DNA of 64,000 bases, from NCBI GenBank assembly GCA_963837755.1, contig CAWIOP010000004.1, forward strand, positions 124,001-188,000, in the 5' to 3' direction. The notes beneath the pieces are model-generated. The model ran no database searches, had not been told where the DNA came from, and saw nothing but the letters and a program-made list of their open reading frames with translations. Numbering within the stretch: position 1 is the first letter of the stretch; each line of letters starts with the position of its first letter. Positions 17,583 through 25,869 of this stretch are shown here, one piece after another. This DNA comes from JADGHX01 sp963837755 (GTDB lineage: Bacteria; Pseudomonadota; Gammaproteobacteria; Steroidobacterales; Steroidobacteraceae). The position numbers and the translations under genes are program-made.

Positions 17583-18369
17583 CGTGGGCGAATCCCGCGA
17601 TTGGCACGGCAACGCAGTGGACTGCGCAGCCTGCCGTCACTGTGAGTTGAGCGCCGCGGGCCGCTGCAAGGTCATGCGCGCCTGCGTGCAGGATCGCTAC
17701 GCGCGCCGCATTGACCGATTCTTCTCATGGAACCCCGGGCTTGCTGACGAGTACCTCGATCATCCGTACTTTGAAGTGCGCGCGGTCGCCGCGAAGTATG
17801 CAGACCTGTTTCGCGTGACGCAGCTGCTCCACGATCCGGATGAGACGGTGCGCTGGAGTGTGGCTCAACGGCTCCCGTCACGTTACCTGCGTGAGCTGAG
17901 CCACGACTCGCACCGCGAAGTGCGAATACGCGTCGCATCGCGCGTCGAGGGCGGCGACCTGTTCGCGATGCGGGAGGACGAGGATTACTACGTGCGCATG
18001 ATCGTCGCGCGCCGTCTCGCGATTCCCCTTTTGCCGCTCATGATGAGCGACCCCGAGCCCGGCGTGCGGCGTATCGTTGCCCGGCGCATCGATGCCGGGG
18101 TACTGCTCTGCATGGCCTGGGACGAGGATGCGGATGTTCGGCTCGAAGTCGCGCGGCGCTTGCGGCCCGACCAGCTGACCTGGCTGCAGCGGGATGCGGA
18201 TTTTCGCGTGCGTTACGAGGCGGCCAGCCGCATCACCGAGCATCGCCTGCCATCGATGCTCGAAGACGCGGATGAAATGGTGCGCGATATGGCGCGCCAG
18301 CGTCTCGCGCAGCAGCCCGATCCGCCGCCCCCTGTCGCCGCGGTTAAATTCGCCGGGCCGCTCGCATGA
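17572..18369 (+). CDS. Leucine-rich-repeat-variant (LRV) Fe-S protein
   Basis: A 265-residue protein with an N-terminal Cys cluster (DCAACRHCELSAAGRCKVMRAC) that binds a [4Fe-4S] cluster in the LRV family. This is followed by about eight 24-residue helical repeats (YFEVRAVAAKYADLFRVTQL, HREVRIRVASRV and so on). LRV protein was first described from an Azotobacter nif region, and its role is unknown. The ATG at 17572 is chosen by family start. The stop overlaps nifZ (ATGA). Confidence 0.9.
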   Translation: MTTDVGESRDWHGNAVDCAACRHCELSAAGRCKVMRACVQDRYARRIDRFFSWNPGLADEYLDHPYFEVRAVAAKYADLFRVTQLLHDPDETVRWSVAQRLPSRYLRELSHDSHREVRIRVASRVEGGDLFAMREDEDYYVRMIVARRLAIPLLPLMMSDPEPGVRRIVARRIDAGVLLCMAWDEDADVRLEVARRLRPDQLTWLQRDADFRVRYEAASRITEHRLPSMLEDADEMVRDMARQRLAQQPDPPPPVAAVKFAGPLA

Positions 18370-18707
18370 CCAACATCAGCCGCGACAGCGACTCGATGGA
18401 GCTGAACGACCCGCCCGCGTTCAACTACGGCGCGAAGGTTCGCGCCCGCCGCGCCATCCGCAACGACGGCACCTATTGCGGCAAGGACATCGGCGAAGTG
18501 CTGTGCAAGAAGGGCGAGGAAGGTTACGTGGTGAACATCGGAACCTTCCTGCAGCAGTTCTACATCTACGGCGTCGAGTTCATCGGTTCGGGCCATCGTG
18601 TCGGCATGAAGCGCAAGGAGCTCGAGCCGGTAGATGCGCCCAAGGACGACGCGTTGCCGGAGAGTCTGCCGGGGCCCGCGCCCGCCGCACAGAGGGCGCT
18701 CACATGA
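18366..18707 (+). CDS. nifZ: Nitrogen fixation protein NifZ
   Basis: A 113-residue NifZ: FNYGAKVRARRAIRNDGTYCG, KGEEGYVVNIGTFLQQFYIYGVEF and GHRVGMKRKELEP are family segments. It helps mature the P-cluster of NifDK. Overlaps both neighbours by ATGA junctions. Confidence 0.95.
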   Translation: MTNISRDSDSMELNDPPAFNYGAKVRARRAIRNDGTYCGKDIGEVLCKKGEEGYVVNIGTFLQQFYIYGVEFIGSGHRVGMKRKELEPVDAPKDDALPESLPGPAPAAQRALT

Positions 18708-18946
18708 TCGAGCCGCGGGAGCCCAGGTACTACCGTTGGGGCCAGCGCGTGACGGCGGCGCTGGATCTCTACAACGACGGTTCGTATCCGGACCAGCCAG
18801 CCGAGGCGCTGCTCGTGCGCGCAGGCGATGCCGGCGAGATCGTGCAGGTTGGCGCCCACACGGAGTCGAACACACCTGTTTACCTGGTCGAGTTCAATGC
18901 GCGGCATGTGGTGGGCTGTCTGGAAGAAGAGATCGCGCCTGTCTAG
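18704..18946 (+). CDS. Second NifZ-domain protein
   Basis: An 80-residue protein with one NifZ-type SH3-like domain (GQRVTAALDLYNDG, GDAGEIVQVG, PVYLVEFNARHVVGCLEEEI). It follows nifZ with an ATGA overlap. Smaller and divergent relative to NifZ, so probably a duplicated, specialised partner. Confidence 0.8.
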   Translation: MIEPREPRYYRWGQRVTAALDLYNDGSYPDQPAEALLVRAGDAGEIVQVGAHTESNTPVYLVEFNARHVVGCLEEEIAPV

Positions 18947-18956
18947 CGCAACCGCC

Positions 18957-19319
18957 ATGAATGCCACCGCCTTACAGAGCCCCACCGTAACGTTCGGCAC
19001 CCTGCAGCCGAACGAGCTCGATCGCAGGCGCATCGAGCGCTCGCTCGAGAATCGCAAACGCTACCGCTATGTGTCGCCAACGGTGCGTGTCATTCAGGAC
19101 GGCTACCTGATCGAAAGCCCGTGCTGTTCGCGAAACATCGATCCGGAGGGCGGCATCATCGACGTGGCCCTGCTGCTGTACGTGCCCGGCGTGTGCCCGT
19201 GGCGCTTGTATCGCAAGGAGCACAGCACGCGGCAATGGGAGCTGTATTCGCGGTATCAGCGGCTCGTGGAGCTGCTAGATGAGCTGAATACCGACACGCT
19301 GCGGCTGTTCTGGCAATGA
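18957..19319 (+). CDS. DUF3024-type nif-cluster protein
   Basis: A 120-residue protein: RKRYRYVSPTVRVIQDGYLIESPCCSRNIDPEGG is its most conserved-looking part, with a CC pair that could hold metal. No enzyme motif. I assign it to DUF3024 from memory of nif-cluster proteins. Its stop overlaps nifS by ATGA. Confidence 0.7.
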   Translation: MNATALQSPTVTFGTLQPNELDRRRIERSLENRKRYRYVSPTVRVIQDGYLIESPCCSRNIDPEGGIIDVALLLYVPGVCPWRLYRKEHSTRQWELYSRYQRLVELLDELNTDTLRLFWQ

Positions 19320-20470
19320 CGACGCCAGGCAGATCGATCTACTTCGACAACAACGCGACCACTGCGTTGGCGAGCGAGTGCCTGGAGGCAATGAACGGCT
19401 GCCTGCACCTGGGGCCGATCAATCCCTCGAGCAAGCATAGTCGGGGCGAGCGCGCGAAACAGCTCGTGATGGAGGCACGCAATGGTGTGGCGGCCCTGTT
19501 CGGCGCCACCCCCGCGGAGATTGTCTTCACCAGCGGTGGCACGGAGTCGAATCACCTGGCGATCCTGGGCGCGCTGGCGCTGCAGCCCGCTCGCCGCCAC
19601 ATCGTCACCAGCGAGGTGGAGCATCCCTCCACGTTGATGCTGCTGCGTCATCTGGAGACGCAGGGCGTGCGCGTGAGCTATCTGCCCGTTGACGGCGAAG
19701 GGCGCCTGAATCTCGATGCGCTCACCGATACCGTCGTGTCGGACACGGCGCTCGTGTCGCTCATGTGGGCGAACAACGAGACCGGCGTGCTGTTTCCGAT
19801 TGCGGCCGCAGCTGAGATCGCGCGCGGCAAGGGTGCCATGTTCCATACGGATGCCGTGCAGGCGGTCGGAAAGGTACCGATCGACGTCAGGCGCGTGCCC
19901 GTGGATCTGCTTTCGCTGTCCGGCCACAAGCTGCATGCGCCCGCGGGGGTCGGGGCACTCTTCGTGCGCAAAGGAATCAAGCTGCCGCCTCTGCTGTTCG
20001 GCCATCAGGAGCGTGGCAGGCGAGGTGGCACGGAAAACGTGTCAGGAGTGGTTGCGCTCGGCGTCGCCTGCACCCTCCTGCTCGACAGCATCTTGACGGA
20101 ATCGGCGCGGCTGCAGCTCTTGCGCGATCGGCTGGAAGCCGGCGTGCTGATGCAGGCTCCGTACGCGCGCGTCAACGGCGGTGGCGCGACGAGAGTTGCG
20201 AACACCAGCAACGTGCGATTTGGCGATCTGGATGCCGAGCTGATCCTGGGCCGGCTCGATCGCATGGGAATTTGCGCTTCGGCGGGCGCCGCGTGCTCTT
20301 CCGCCGGAACCCGGCCTTCACAGGTGCTTACGGCAATGGGGTTGTCCGCGTCCGCCGCGCTCGCTTCGATCCGCTTTTCGCTGGGGCGCGATAACACCGC
20401 GAACGATGTCGACGAGCTGCTCCGTGTCTTGCCGGAAGCTCTGCACGACCTGGCCGTGCGCACGGCATGA
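19316..20470 (+). CDS. nifS: Cysteine desulfurase NifS
   Basis: Nif-specific PLP cysteine desulfurase, 384 residues. IYFDNNATTALASECL start, SLSGHKLHAPAGVGALFV (PLP lysine), GHQERGRRGGTEN, and CASAGAACSSAGTRPSQVL (active Cys). It supplies sulfur for nitrogenase clusters. With IscS at 13.5 kb the cluster carries two desulfurases but no nifU. Confidence 0.95.
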   Translation: MTTPGRSIYFDNNATTALASECLEAMNGCLHLGPINPSSKHSRGERAKQLVMEARNGVAALFGATPAEIVFTSGGTESNHLAILGALALQPARRHIVTSEVEHPSTLMLLRHLETQGVRVSYLPVDGEGRLNLDALTDTVVSDTALVSLMWANNETGVLFPIAAAAEIARGKGAMFHTDAVQAVGKVPIDVRRVPVDLLSLSGHKLHAPAGVGALFVRKGIKLPPLLFGHQERGRRGGTENVSGVVALGVACTLLLDSILTESARLQLLRDRLEAGVLMQAPYARVNGGGATRVANTSNVRFGDLDAELILGRLDRMGICASAGAACSSAGTRPSQVLTAMGLSASAALASIRFSLGRDNTANDVDELLRVLPEALHDLAVRTA

Positions 20471-20510
20471 CGATGCTCGTATCCATCAGGCACTGACGAA
20501 TGAGGTGTGT

Positions 20511-20723
20511 GTGAAGGTCATGATCCGCAAGAGTGCCGAAGGCACGTTGTCCGCCTATGTGCCGAAGAAGGATCTGGAAGAGCCCATCGTCGCGATGGAA
20601 AAGCCGGAGATGTGGGGAGGGCGCATCACGCTCGCCAACGGCTGGGAACTCGCCTTGCCCGCCATGAATGCCGGAACCGCCCTGCCGATCACGGTTGAGG
20701 CAAAACGCCTGAGCGGCGACTGA
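20511..20723 (+). CDS. nifT: NifT/FixU small protein
   Basis: A 70-residue NifT: VKVMIRKSAEGTLSAYVPKKDLEEPI and MWGGRITLANGWELALP match the family. The GTG at 20511 is chosen, with GAGG about 5 bases before it. Function unknown, and dispensable in studied diazotrophs. Confidence 0.93.
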   Translation: MKVMIRKSAEGTLSAYVPKKDLEEPIVAMEKPEMWGGRITLANGWELALPAMNAGTALPITVEAKRLSGD

Positions 20724-20724
20724 C

Positions 20725-20997
20725 ATGCCATTTACCGCAACGGAGCTTTCGCAACTGGAGTCGCTGCTCGCGGAGAGCGATGGCGGCCCGCAAGTGGTTG
20801 CAGAGTTTCGCAGCCGGTTTCCGGGCCGATCCCTCACCCGTTGCGATGTGTCGGACATGGGCGCGGAAGAGCCGTTCCGCCGGTTAGCCGCACTGGACCT
20901 GCATCTGGTCGATGGCCGCGATCACTGCTGGCATCTGACCGGCGATCCGGCGCTGGCCACCGGCGTGGTGCTCGCCCAGCACAGGAGGCAAACATGA
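20725..20997 (+). CDS. Nif-cluster protein of DUF6129 type
   Basis: A 90-residue protein, possibly DUF6129, often seen after nifT. Visible: LESLLAESDGGPQVVAEFRSRFPG and RCDVSDMGAEEPFRRL. No catalytic motif. It starts right after nifT and its stop overlaps the DegT-like gene by ATGA. Function unknown. Confidence 0.65.
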   Translation: MPFTATELSQLESLLAESDGGPQVVAEFRSRFPGRSLTRCDVSDMGAEEPFRRLAALDLHLVDGRDHCWHLTGDPALATGVVLAQHRRQT

Positions 20998-22172
20998 GCG
21001 CTGTAGCGAACGACGGCGGCAAGAGTGACTGGATAGCGCTGTCGGACCCCGACATGACGCAGGCGGAGCTCGACGCCGCAACGGCAGCGTTGTGCTCGCC
21101 GCGCTTGTCGCACGGCCCTCAGGTGGAAGCCTTCGAAGAGGCATTTGCCCGATATGCCGGCCGCAAATACGCCGTGGCGGTCAGCAGCGGCTCGCTGGGC
21201 CTGGTGTTGGCACTCAAGGCCCTTGGGATCGGGCCGGACGATGAAGTCATTGCCACGTCGTATTCATGGCGGGAGACCGCGCATGCGATCACGCTCGTCG
21301 GCGCGACGCCGGTGTTCGTCGACATCGACTACTGGTCCGGCGTCATAGTGCCGCAGAAAATCGCGGCGCGCATTACACACAGGACACGCGCGATTCTTGC
21401 CAACAACACCAATGGCCATCCCGCGCCCTGGGCACCGCTGCGCGAGCTGGCGAAACAGCGTGGCCTCATCCTGCTGGAAGATTCCACCGAGGCGATAGGC
21501 TCCCTTTATCAAGGCAAGCCGGTTGGCAGCTTTGGCGACTGTGCCGTGTTCGACTTCTCGCAGCCCGCCGCCTTGTGCTGTGGCGAAGGGGGCATGGTGG
21601 TGACGGACGAAGTCGAGATCGCCAGAGCCCTGCGCAACTACCGCCATCACAAGGCGGCGGATCGCGGCTCCCTGGTCATCAGCGCCTACGCGCCGTATCA
21701 GGCATGCATGAGCGAGGTCGCGGCGGCCTTAGGGCTGGCGCAGCTTCGGCGCATCGATGAGATTCTCGAGCGGCGCAAGTACATCGAGCGGGTGTACTTC
21801 GAGCACCTCAAATCCTTCGAGGGCATCAAGGATCCGTATGTCTCGCCGGATGTGAGCGCGGCGCACTGGTTCTTGTACCTGGTGCATCTGGGCACGCGCT
21901 TCTCGCGATCCAGCTGTGACGCGATCGTCGAAGACCTGCGACGCGAGCGCATCGACGCCTATGTGTATTGCCAGCCGCTGCATACCCAGCGCCACTACAT
22001 AGACCGCGATCCGGCCAATCGCCGCGGCAAGGTGCTGGTGACGGAAAAGCTGGCGGATCGCGCGGTGGCGTTGCCGTTCCATTGCCACCTCACTGAAGCA
22101 CAGATCGCCTTCATCGTGTCCACCATGAAAGACGCATCGGTGAATGTCGGTGCGGGTGCGGCCATCTATTAG
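20994..22172 (+). CDS. DegT/DnrJ-family protein without the PLP lysine
   Basis: A 392-residue protein with the fold-type I aminotransferase plan of DegT enzymes: AVAVSSGSLGLVLALKALGIGPDDEVI, LILLEDSTEAIGSLYQGKPVGSFGD, and GEGGMVVTD. The residue that normally binds PLP (Lys in FxxxKxxxxGEGG) is Ala192 in FDFSQPAALCCGEGG. It therefore should not be a normal aminotransferase and may be a binding or scaffold protein. It sits in the nif operon with an ATGA overlap upstream. Confidence 0.85.
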   Translation: MSAVANDGGKSDWIALSDPDMTQAELDAATAALCSPRLSHGPQVEAFEEAFARYAGRKYAVAVSSGSLGLVLALKALGIGPDDEVIATSYSWRETAHAITLVGATPVFVDIDYWSGVIVPQKIAARITHRTRAILANNTNGHPAPWAPLRELAKQRGLILLEDSTEAIGSLYQGKPVGSFGDCAVFDFSQPAALCCGEGGMVVTDEVEIARALRNYRHHKAADRGSLVISAYAPYQACMSEVAAALGLAQLRRIDEILERRKYIERVYFEHLKSFEGIKDPYVSPDVSAAHWFLYLVHLGTRFSRSSCDAIVEDLRRERIDAYVYCQPLHTQRHYIDRDPANRRGKVLVTEKLADRAVALPFHCHLTEAQIAFIVSTMKDASVNVGAGAAIY

Positions 22173-22212
22173 TGGCGCAGTCTTTATCCCTGTCAGCGCG
22201 TGGAGTTTCGTT

Positions 22213-22518
22213 ATGCCGATTCTGACAATCATGCCGATCAACAAAGCCGTGGAAGCCAGTGCGGGCGCCACCATTCTGCAAGCCATGCTGGCGGCCGGTG
22301 TCGACACGCCCCACAAGTGCGGTGGTGAGGCCAAGTGCGGCACGTGCCATATCTTCGTTCACGAGGGCCGCAAGGGTTTGTCCAAAGTGCAACGGCTGGA
22401 GAACGAGAAGCTCGACAGCATCGTCGGCGTCGGCTCCAAGTCGAGGCTGGCCTGTCAGGCCGTGCTGGGTGCAGAGAATGTCACGATCGAACTGCTGGGC
22501 TTCGGCTCCGGCATGTAG
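22213..22518 (+). CDS. [2Fe-2S] ferredoxin in nifB operon
   Basis: A 101-residue plant/adrenodoxin-like [2Fe-2S] ferredoxin: HKCGGEAKCGTCHIFVHEG gives three Cys and RLACQAVLGAENV the fourth. Probably a nitrogen-fixation electron carrier. The start ATG at 22213 fits MPILTIMPINK. Confidence 0.9.
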   Translation: MPILTIMPINKAVEASAGATILQAMLAAGVDTPHKCGGEAKCGTCHIFVHEGRKGLSKVQRLENEKLDSIVGVGSKSRLACQAVLGAENVTIELLGFGSGM

Positions 22519-22527
22519 GAGTGAGTC

Positions 22528-22746
22528 ATGAGTAGCGCGGAAGTGATGATCCATGTGCGGTTTTCGCCGGACGGCGCGGTGGTCGAGATCAGCGAGCGCC
22601 CGGGACCTGTAACGCCACAGAACTGGTTCAACTATCTGGCGGAAAAAGTGGGCGAGTCTTATCAGCCGCTCTGCGGCGGCCGCGGCATTTTCCGGGTCGC
22701 GCAGGGTGACGTGGAGAGCTTCAAGGCTTCGTTCGCGGGGGCTTGA
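22528..22746 (+). CDS. Small nif-neighbour protein, unknown
   Basis: A 72-residue protein with an aromatic-rich middle (VTPQNWFNYLAEKVGESYQPLCGGRGIFRV). No motif recognised. It sits 9 bases after the ferredoxin and its stop shares a base with the next start, so it is a real operon member. Confidence 0.7.
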   Translation: MSSAEVMIHVRFSPDGAVVEISERPGPVTPQNWFNYLAEKVGESYQPLCGGRGIFRVAQGDVESFKASFAGA

Positions 22747-23651
22747 TGGACACCCAGCTGCTCAATGTGATTCATACCGGCCTCGTGAACGGCCGCCTGA
22801 TTCCGTACCTCGGCCCGGGTGTGCTGAGCCTGTCGGAGGCGCCGGCACCGATACCCGCGACGCCTGCGGCGCTGGTCGGCAAGCTCACCGCCAAAGCCAC
22901 CGTGCCGCATAAGATTCGCAACAATCTCACCGCGGCCGCGCAGTTCATCGAGAACTTCAAGCATCGCAGGACCGTCAGCGTCGCCATGACGGAAGCGTTC
23001 TCGCCCAAGATGCCGCCGACAGTCTTGCATCGCTATCTCGCGAGCCTGCCGAGCCTGCCGCTGTGGGTGCATGCCTGGTATGACAATCTGCCACAGCAGG
23101 CGCTGGCGGAGGGCGGCAAGCCTTGGGGGATGGTGCAAGGTGTGAGTCAGGCCGAGCATTTCGGCAAATGGGTGCACTACTTCGACGCCGGCGGCGCACG
23201 CCGCGAAGACCTCGAGGCCGCGAGTGCTGCCGATTCACCCTCGTCCACGCCCTCATCTACGCTTTGGCCCACGCTGTTGTACCAGCCCATCGGCTCGGTC
23301 ACCCCGGCAGCCAACTTCCTGGTCTCGGATTCGGACTATGTGGAAGTGCTGACGGAGATCGACATTCAGACGCCCATCCCGAAGACGGTGCGGCACCTGC
23401 GCAGCGGCCGCGGTTTCGTGTTCATGGGCTGCCGCTTTTCCAGCCAGCTCGAGCGCATCTTCGCGCAGCAGATCATCAAGCGTTCCGCGGACAGGCACTG
23501 GGCCGTGCTGCCGGACGAGCCGACGCGCAACGAACGGCGCTTCCTCGAGCAATACCGCATCCAGCGCATCGACACGCCGCTCAAGGATTGGGTGGCCGCC
23601 CTGACAGGGCTGGCCGAGAGCGCAGCGGCGCGGCGCATGGCGGCCAACTAA
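22746..23651 (+). CDS. SIR2-like-fold protein at the end of the nifB operon
   Basis: A 301-residue protein. The start GLVNGRLIPYLGPGVLSL resembles the glycine-rich nucleotide loop of SIR2-like domains, and SGRGFVFMGCRFSSQLERIFAQQII resembles their late GxSxxD-type strand. Classic sirtuin catalytic His/Asn motifs were not seen, so deacetylase activity is not claimed. The ATG at 22746 is chosen over the TTG at 22743. The assignment is fold-level only. Confidence 0.6.
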   Translation: MDTQLLNVIHTGLVNGRLIPYLGPGVLSLSEAPAPIPATPAALVGKLTAKATVPHKIRNNLTAAAQFIENFKHRRTVSVAMTEAFSPKMPPTVLHRYLASLPSLPLWVHAWYDNLPQQALAEGGKPWGMVQGVSQAEHFGKWVHYFDAGGARREDLEAASAADSPSSTPSSTLWPTLLYQPIGSVTPAANFLVSDSDYVEVLTEIDIQTPIPKTVRHLRSGRGFVFMGCRFSSQLERIFAQQIIKRSADRHWAVLPDEPTRNERRFLEQYRIQRIDTPLKDWVAALTGLAESAAARRMAAN

Positions 23652-23658
23652 GACGTCA

Positions 23659-24141
23659 TCACAGATCGTCCGACATGACTTCCAGCGCGATTAGCTGCTC
23701 GCGCAGGGCCATGTGGGCATGAAATCCTTCCCTCCCGGCATACAGAGAATCGTTGTATAGAGCGTCCATGGCCTGCTCTTCATCGAGATAGACGCGGCAG
23801 GTTCTCAGGCCGTGCGCCGTCACCGCGACATGTGCGACGAACGCTGACACTTCCTCAATCTGGTAGTGACCCGGTGCCAGCAGGTAATCGGCGCGATACA
23901 GAAGCGTATCCCAGCCGTGAGCGGTCGCCAGATCCAGCAGATCGGCATGCTGGTCACGGATTCCGGGAGCATCCGGCGCGCTTGCGCGTCCCGCCAGCAA
24001 TTCGCGGGGAGTGCTCGCATTGAAGATGACGCCATCGGCAGCCGATCTTGTGACCTGGACCTTGCGGATGAAATCCTCCTCGTTGAAGGCAAACCAGCAA
24101 CTCGGCTTGCCCTGCTGCGGGACCTCGAGCGTCAGGATCAT
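23659..24141 (-). CDS. Hypothetical protein in nif region
   Basis: A 160-residue soluble, acidic protein beginning MILTLEVPQQGKPSCWFAFNEEDF, with LLDLATAHGWDTLLYRADYLL in the middle. No domain recognised. It converges with the SIR2-like gene (7 bases apart) and is followed upstream by other minus-strand small genes. Function unknown. Confidence 0.65.
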   Translation of the reverse strand: MILTLEVPQQGKPSCWFAFNEEDFIRKVQVTRSAADGVIFNASTPRELLAGRASAPDAPGIRDQHADLLDLATAHGWDTLLYRADYLLAPGHYQIEEVSAFVAHVAVTAHGLRTCRVYLDEEQAMDALYNDSLYAGREGFHAHMALREQLIALEVMSDDL

Positions 24142-24237
24142 GCGTCGTGCTCCGACGCGAGTCAGGCAACCAAAGCATCGTAGCTCCGGCAGGCTCGCGT
24201 TGATGAATCAGGTGCGCGTTCGATCGAGATCGATGCC

Positions 24238-24648
24238 TCAGTGGGCGCGCAGCGGCGGTGTTTGCGCGTCCCGCAGCTGCGAGGGATGGCCGGGTGTGGG
24301 CCCGGACTGATGGTGCACCATGCGCCATTGCCGGTCCTCACGACGAAAGATATTCGTGGCGATGAGCATTGCATCCGGCAACTGCTCGAAGCAGATCACG
24401 AACGCGACCTCTCCCACCACGAAGGCTTCCGGCGCGCGGCAAATGAGCGGTGCCTGATTGTCGTTGGTGAACACCTCTCGCCACGCGGCCATGATCTGCT
24501 CGCGGGTGTTGAGCACGTGCCAGCCCGGGTGAATACACGTCACCGGCATCTCACGTGCCCAAAGCGCATCCATGGCGACCAGGTCCGCCACGGCGAAAGC
24601 CTGGTAGAACGCCTCGTTCGCGAACAACACCGCGTCACGCGAGAACAT
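24238..24648 (-). CDS. NTF2/SnoaL-like protein
   Basis: A 136-residue NTF2-fold protein: ANEAFYQAFAVADLVAMDALWA, CIHPGWHVLNTREQIMAAWREVF and REDRQWRMVHHQSGPTP are typical of the nuclear-transport-factor-2/DUF4440 group. These proteins bind small ligands or act as accessory enzymes. Such proteins occur in nif clusters, without known role. Confidence 0.8.
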   Translation of the reverse strand: MFSRDAVLFANEAFYQAFAVADLVAMDALWAREMPVTCIHPGWHVLNTREQIMAAWREVFTNDNQAPLICRAPEAFVVGEVAFVICFEQLPDAMLIATNIFRREDRQWRMVHHQSGPTPGHPSQLRDAQTPPLRAH

Positions 24649-24762
24649 GGCTGCACATCACTGCAAGTTGCATCGAGTGCCAGAGTGGCTGCAAATCCCG
24701 TTCCCCCTCGATTGGCGGAAATTTGTAGGCTTCACGACAGGCATGACGACGAGGCGTCCACG

Positions 24763-25077
24763 CTACTCATCGCCGCGCTTCATCAACATGCCATTGATCG
24801 CCAGGCGCGAACGCTCCGCGACGCCGGCCGGACTCTGGTCGTACGCCTCGTGGGCCGCATTCAGTGCGAGCTGCGCCTTTTCCGCTTCATCCACGGTGAG
24901 TGCCAGGCGCCCCGCCATGTGAGTTGCGTCGGGCGCTGCTTCCAGGATCGCCCGCCAGTTCGGGTGCTGAACGACGGCGACCAGATGGTTGGCCTCGGGC
25001 TTGCCATCCAGGCAGATCGACTTGCCGATCACTTCGACCTTGCGGCCGTCCTGCGTGGTTCGGATATAGACGCTCAT
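24763..25077 (-). CDS. Hypothetical protein in nif region
   Basis: A 104-residue protein: MSVYIRTTQDGRKVEVIGKSICLDG then a helical C-terminal half rich in Ala/Glu (DEAEKAQLALNAAHEAYDQS). No known domain recognised. It diverges from the FmdB-like gene. Function unknown. Confidence 0.65.
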   Translation of the reverse strand: MSVYIRTTQDGRKVEVIGKSICLDGKPEANHLVAVVQHPNWRAILEAAPDATHMAGRLALTVDEAEKAQLALNAAHEAYDQSPAGVAERSRLAINGMLMKRGDE

Positions 25078-25118
25078 GCGCGGCTCTCTGATAGGGGCAA
25101 TGACTGTTCGCCTCGCGA

Positions 25119-25134
25119 GGGCATCGTTCTTGCT
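25119..25134 (+). promoter_or_regulatory. Possible sigma54 promoter before the zinc-ribbon gene
   Basis: GGGCATCGTTCTTGCT matches the -24/-12 pattern except for the first T and the purine. It lies 51 bases before the FmdB-like ATG. A TGT-N10-ACA at 25158-25173 is on the wrong side of it to act as its enhancer, so this is tentative. Confidence 0.35.
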
Positions 25135-25184
25135 CGATCCTGGGCATCCAGGCGAATTGTCGAAAAGCCGACAAAGGTCAACGC

Positions 25185-25418
25185 ATGCCGCTCTACGACT
25201 ATCTATGCAAGAAATGTGACCAGACGTTCGAGCTTCTGGTGATGCCGTCGACGGTGCCGGCCTGCACGCGTTGCGGTGGCACGAGGTTGCAGAGACTGGT
25301 GTCGGCGCCCGCCGCGCCCGGCAAGAGCGCCGCGATCATCGCGGCGGGCCGCGCCCGCGCGGCCAGGCAGGGGCACGCGAGCAACTACGAGCGCTCGAAT
25401 GGGAAGATCGTGGATTGA
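25185..25418 (+). CDS. FmdB-type zinc-ribbon protein
   Basis: A 77-residue FmdB-family protein: MPLYDYLCKKCDQTFELLV with CxxC, and VPACTRCGGTRLQRLVSAPA with a second CxxC, a four-Cys zinc ribbon. Called regulatory in databases but without firm function. It lies between divergent small genes and the hipA fragment. Confidence 0.88.
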   Translation: MPLYDYLCKKCDQTFELLVMPSTVPACTRCGGTRLQRLVSAPAAPGKSAAIIAAGRARAARQGHASNYERSNGKIVD

Positions 25419-25444
25419 GCGGGCCACGCGCTCCGCCGATCCGG

Positions 25445-25855
25445 CTATGACTCGCCGATGAGCTTCAGCCGCCTGCGAATATCTGCGTGTACTGTTTCCA
25501 GAGCGTTACCGCCACGCACTTTTTGTTTGCGCACGGTTGCCGCTAATGCACCTACCGCGGTAACCAGCTTGAGCGCTTGCCCGAGCAACCGGCGGCCCCA
25601 ATCGTCGGGGAGCGCATCGTCGAACACCGACAGGGGTGGATGGAACTGCTCGGCCCGGAATCGGCGCCCGGGCGGTTGGAGCGGCAGTGATACGGGATCG
25701 AGAGCAAACGCTCTGGGGTCCGCGATCCAGTCGCGTGAGTATTCGAACTCGGACTCGAAGCGGCCCCCGGCGGCGACCGGGTCAGTAGTGGCGAGCTCTC
25801 CCACAGGTTTGAAGGTGCCATCCGCGCGACGCACCCATACGAACAGATGTTTCAC
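25445..25855 (-). pseudogene. HipA N-terminal fragment joined to foreign tail
   Basis: From a GTG at 25855 the frame reads VKHLFVWVRRADGTFKPVGELA, then FEYSRDWIADPRAFALDPVSLPL and DDALPDDWGRRLL, the N-terminal (couple_hipA) domain of HipA kinases. The kinase domain is absent. After GRRLL the sequence changes to an unrelated stretch (GQALKLVTAVGALAATVRKQK) and stops at 25445, 136 residues in all. No HipB was seen. It abuts the damaged end of ygfZ, so it looks like a recombination remnant. Confidence 0.7.
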
Positions 25856-25869
25856 GGACGTCGCCGGGA

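Noticed and set aside
25158..25173. TGT-N10-ACA as NifA site for the zinc-ribbon gene
   Set aside because: It lies downstream of the only -24/-12-like element and such a pattern is expected by chance about 15 times in 64 kb.
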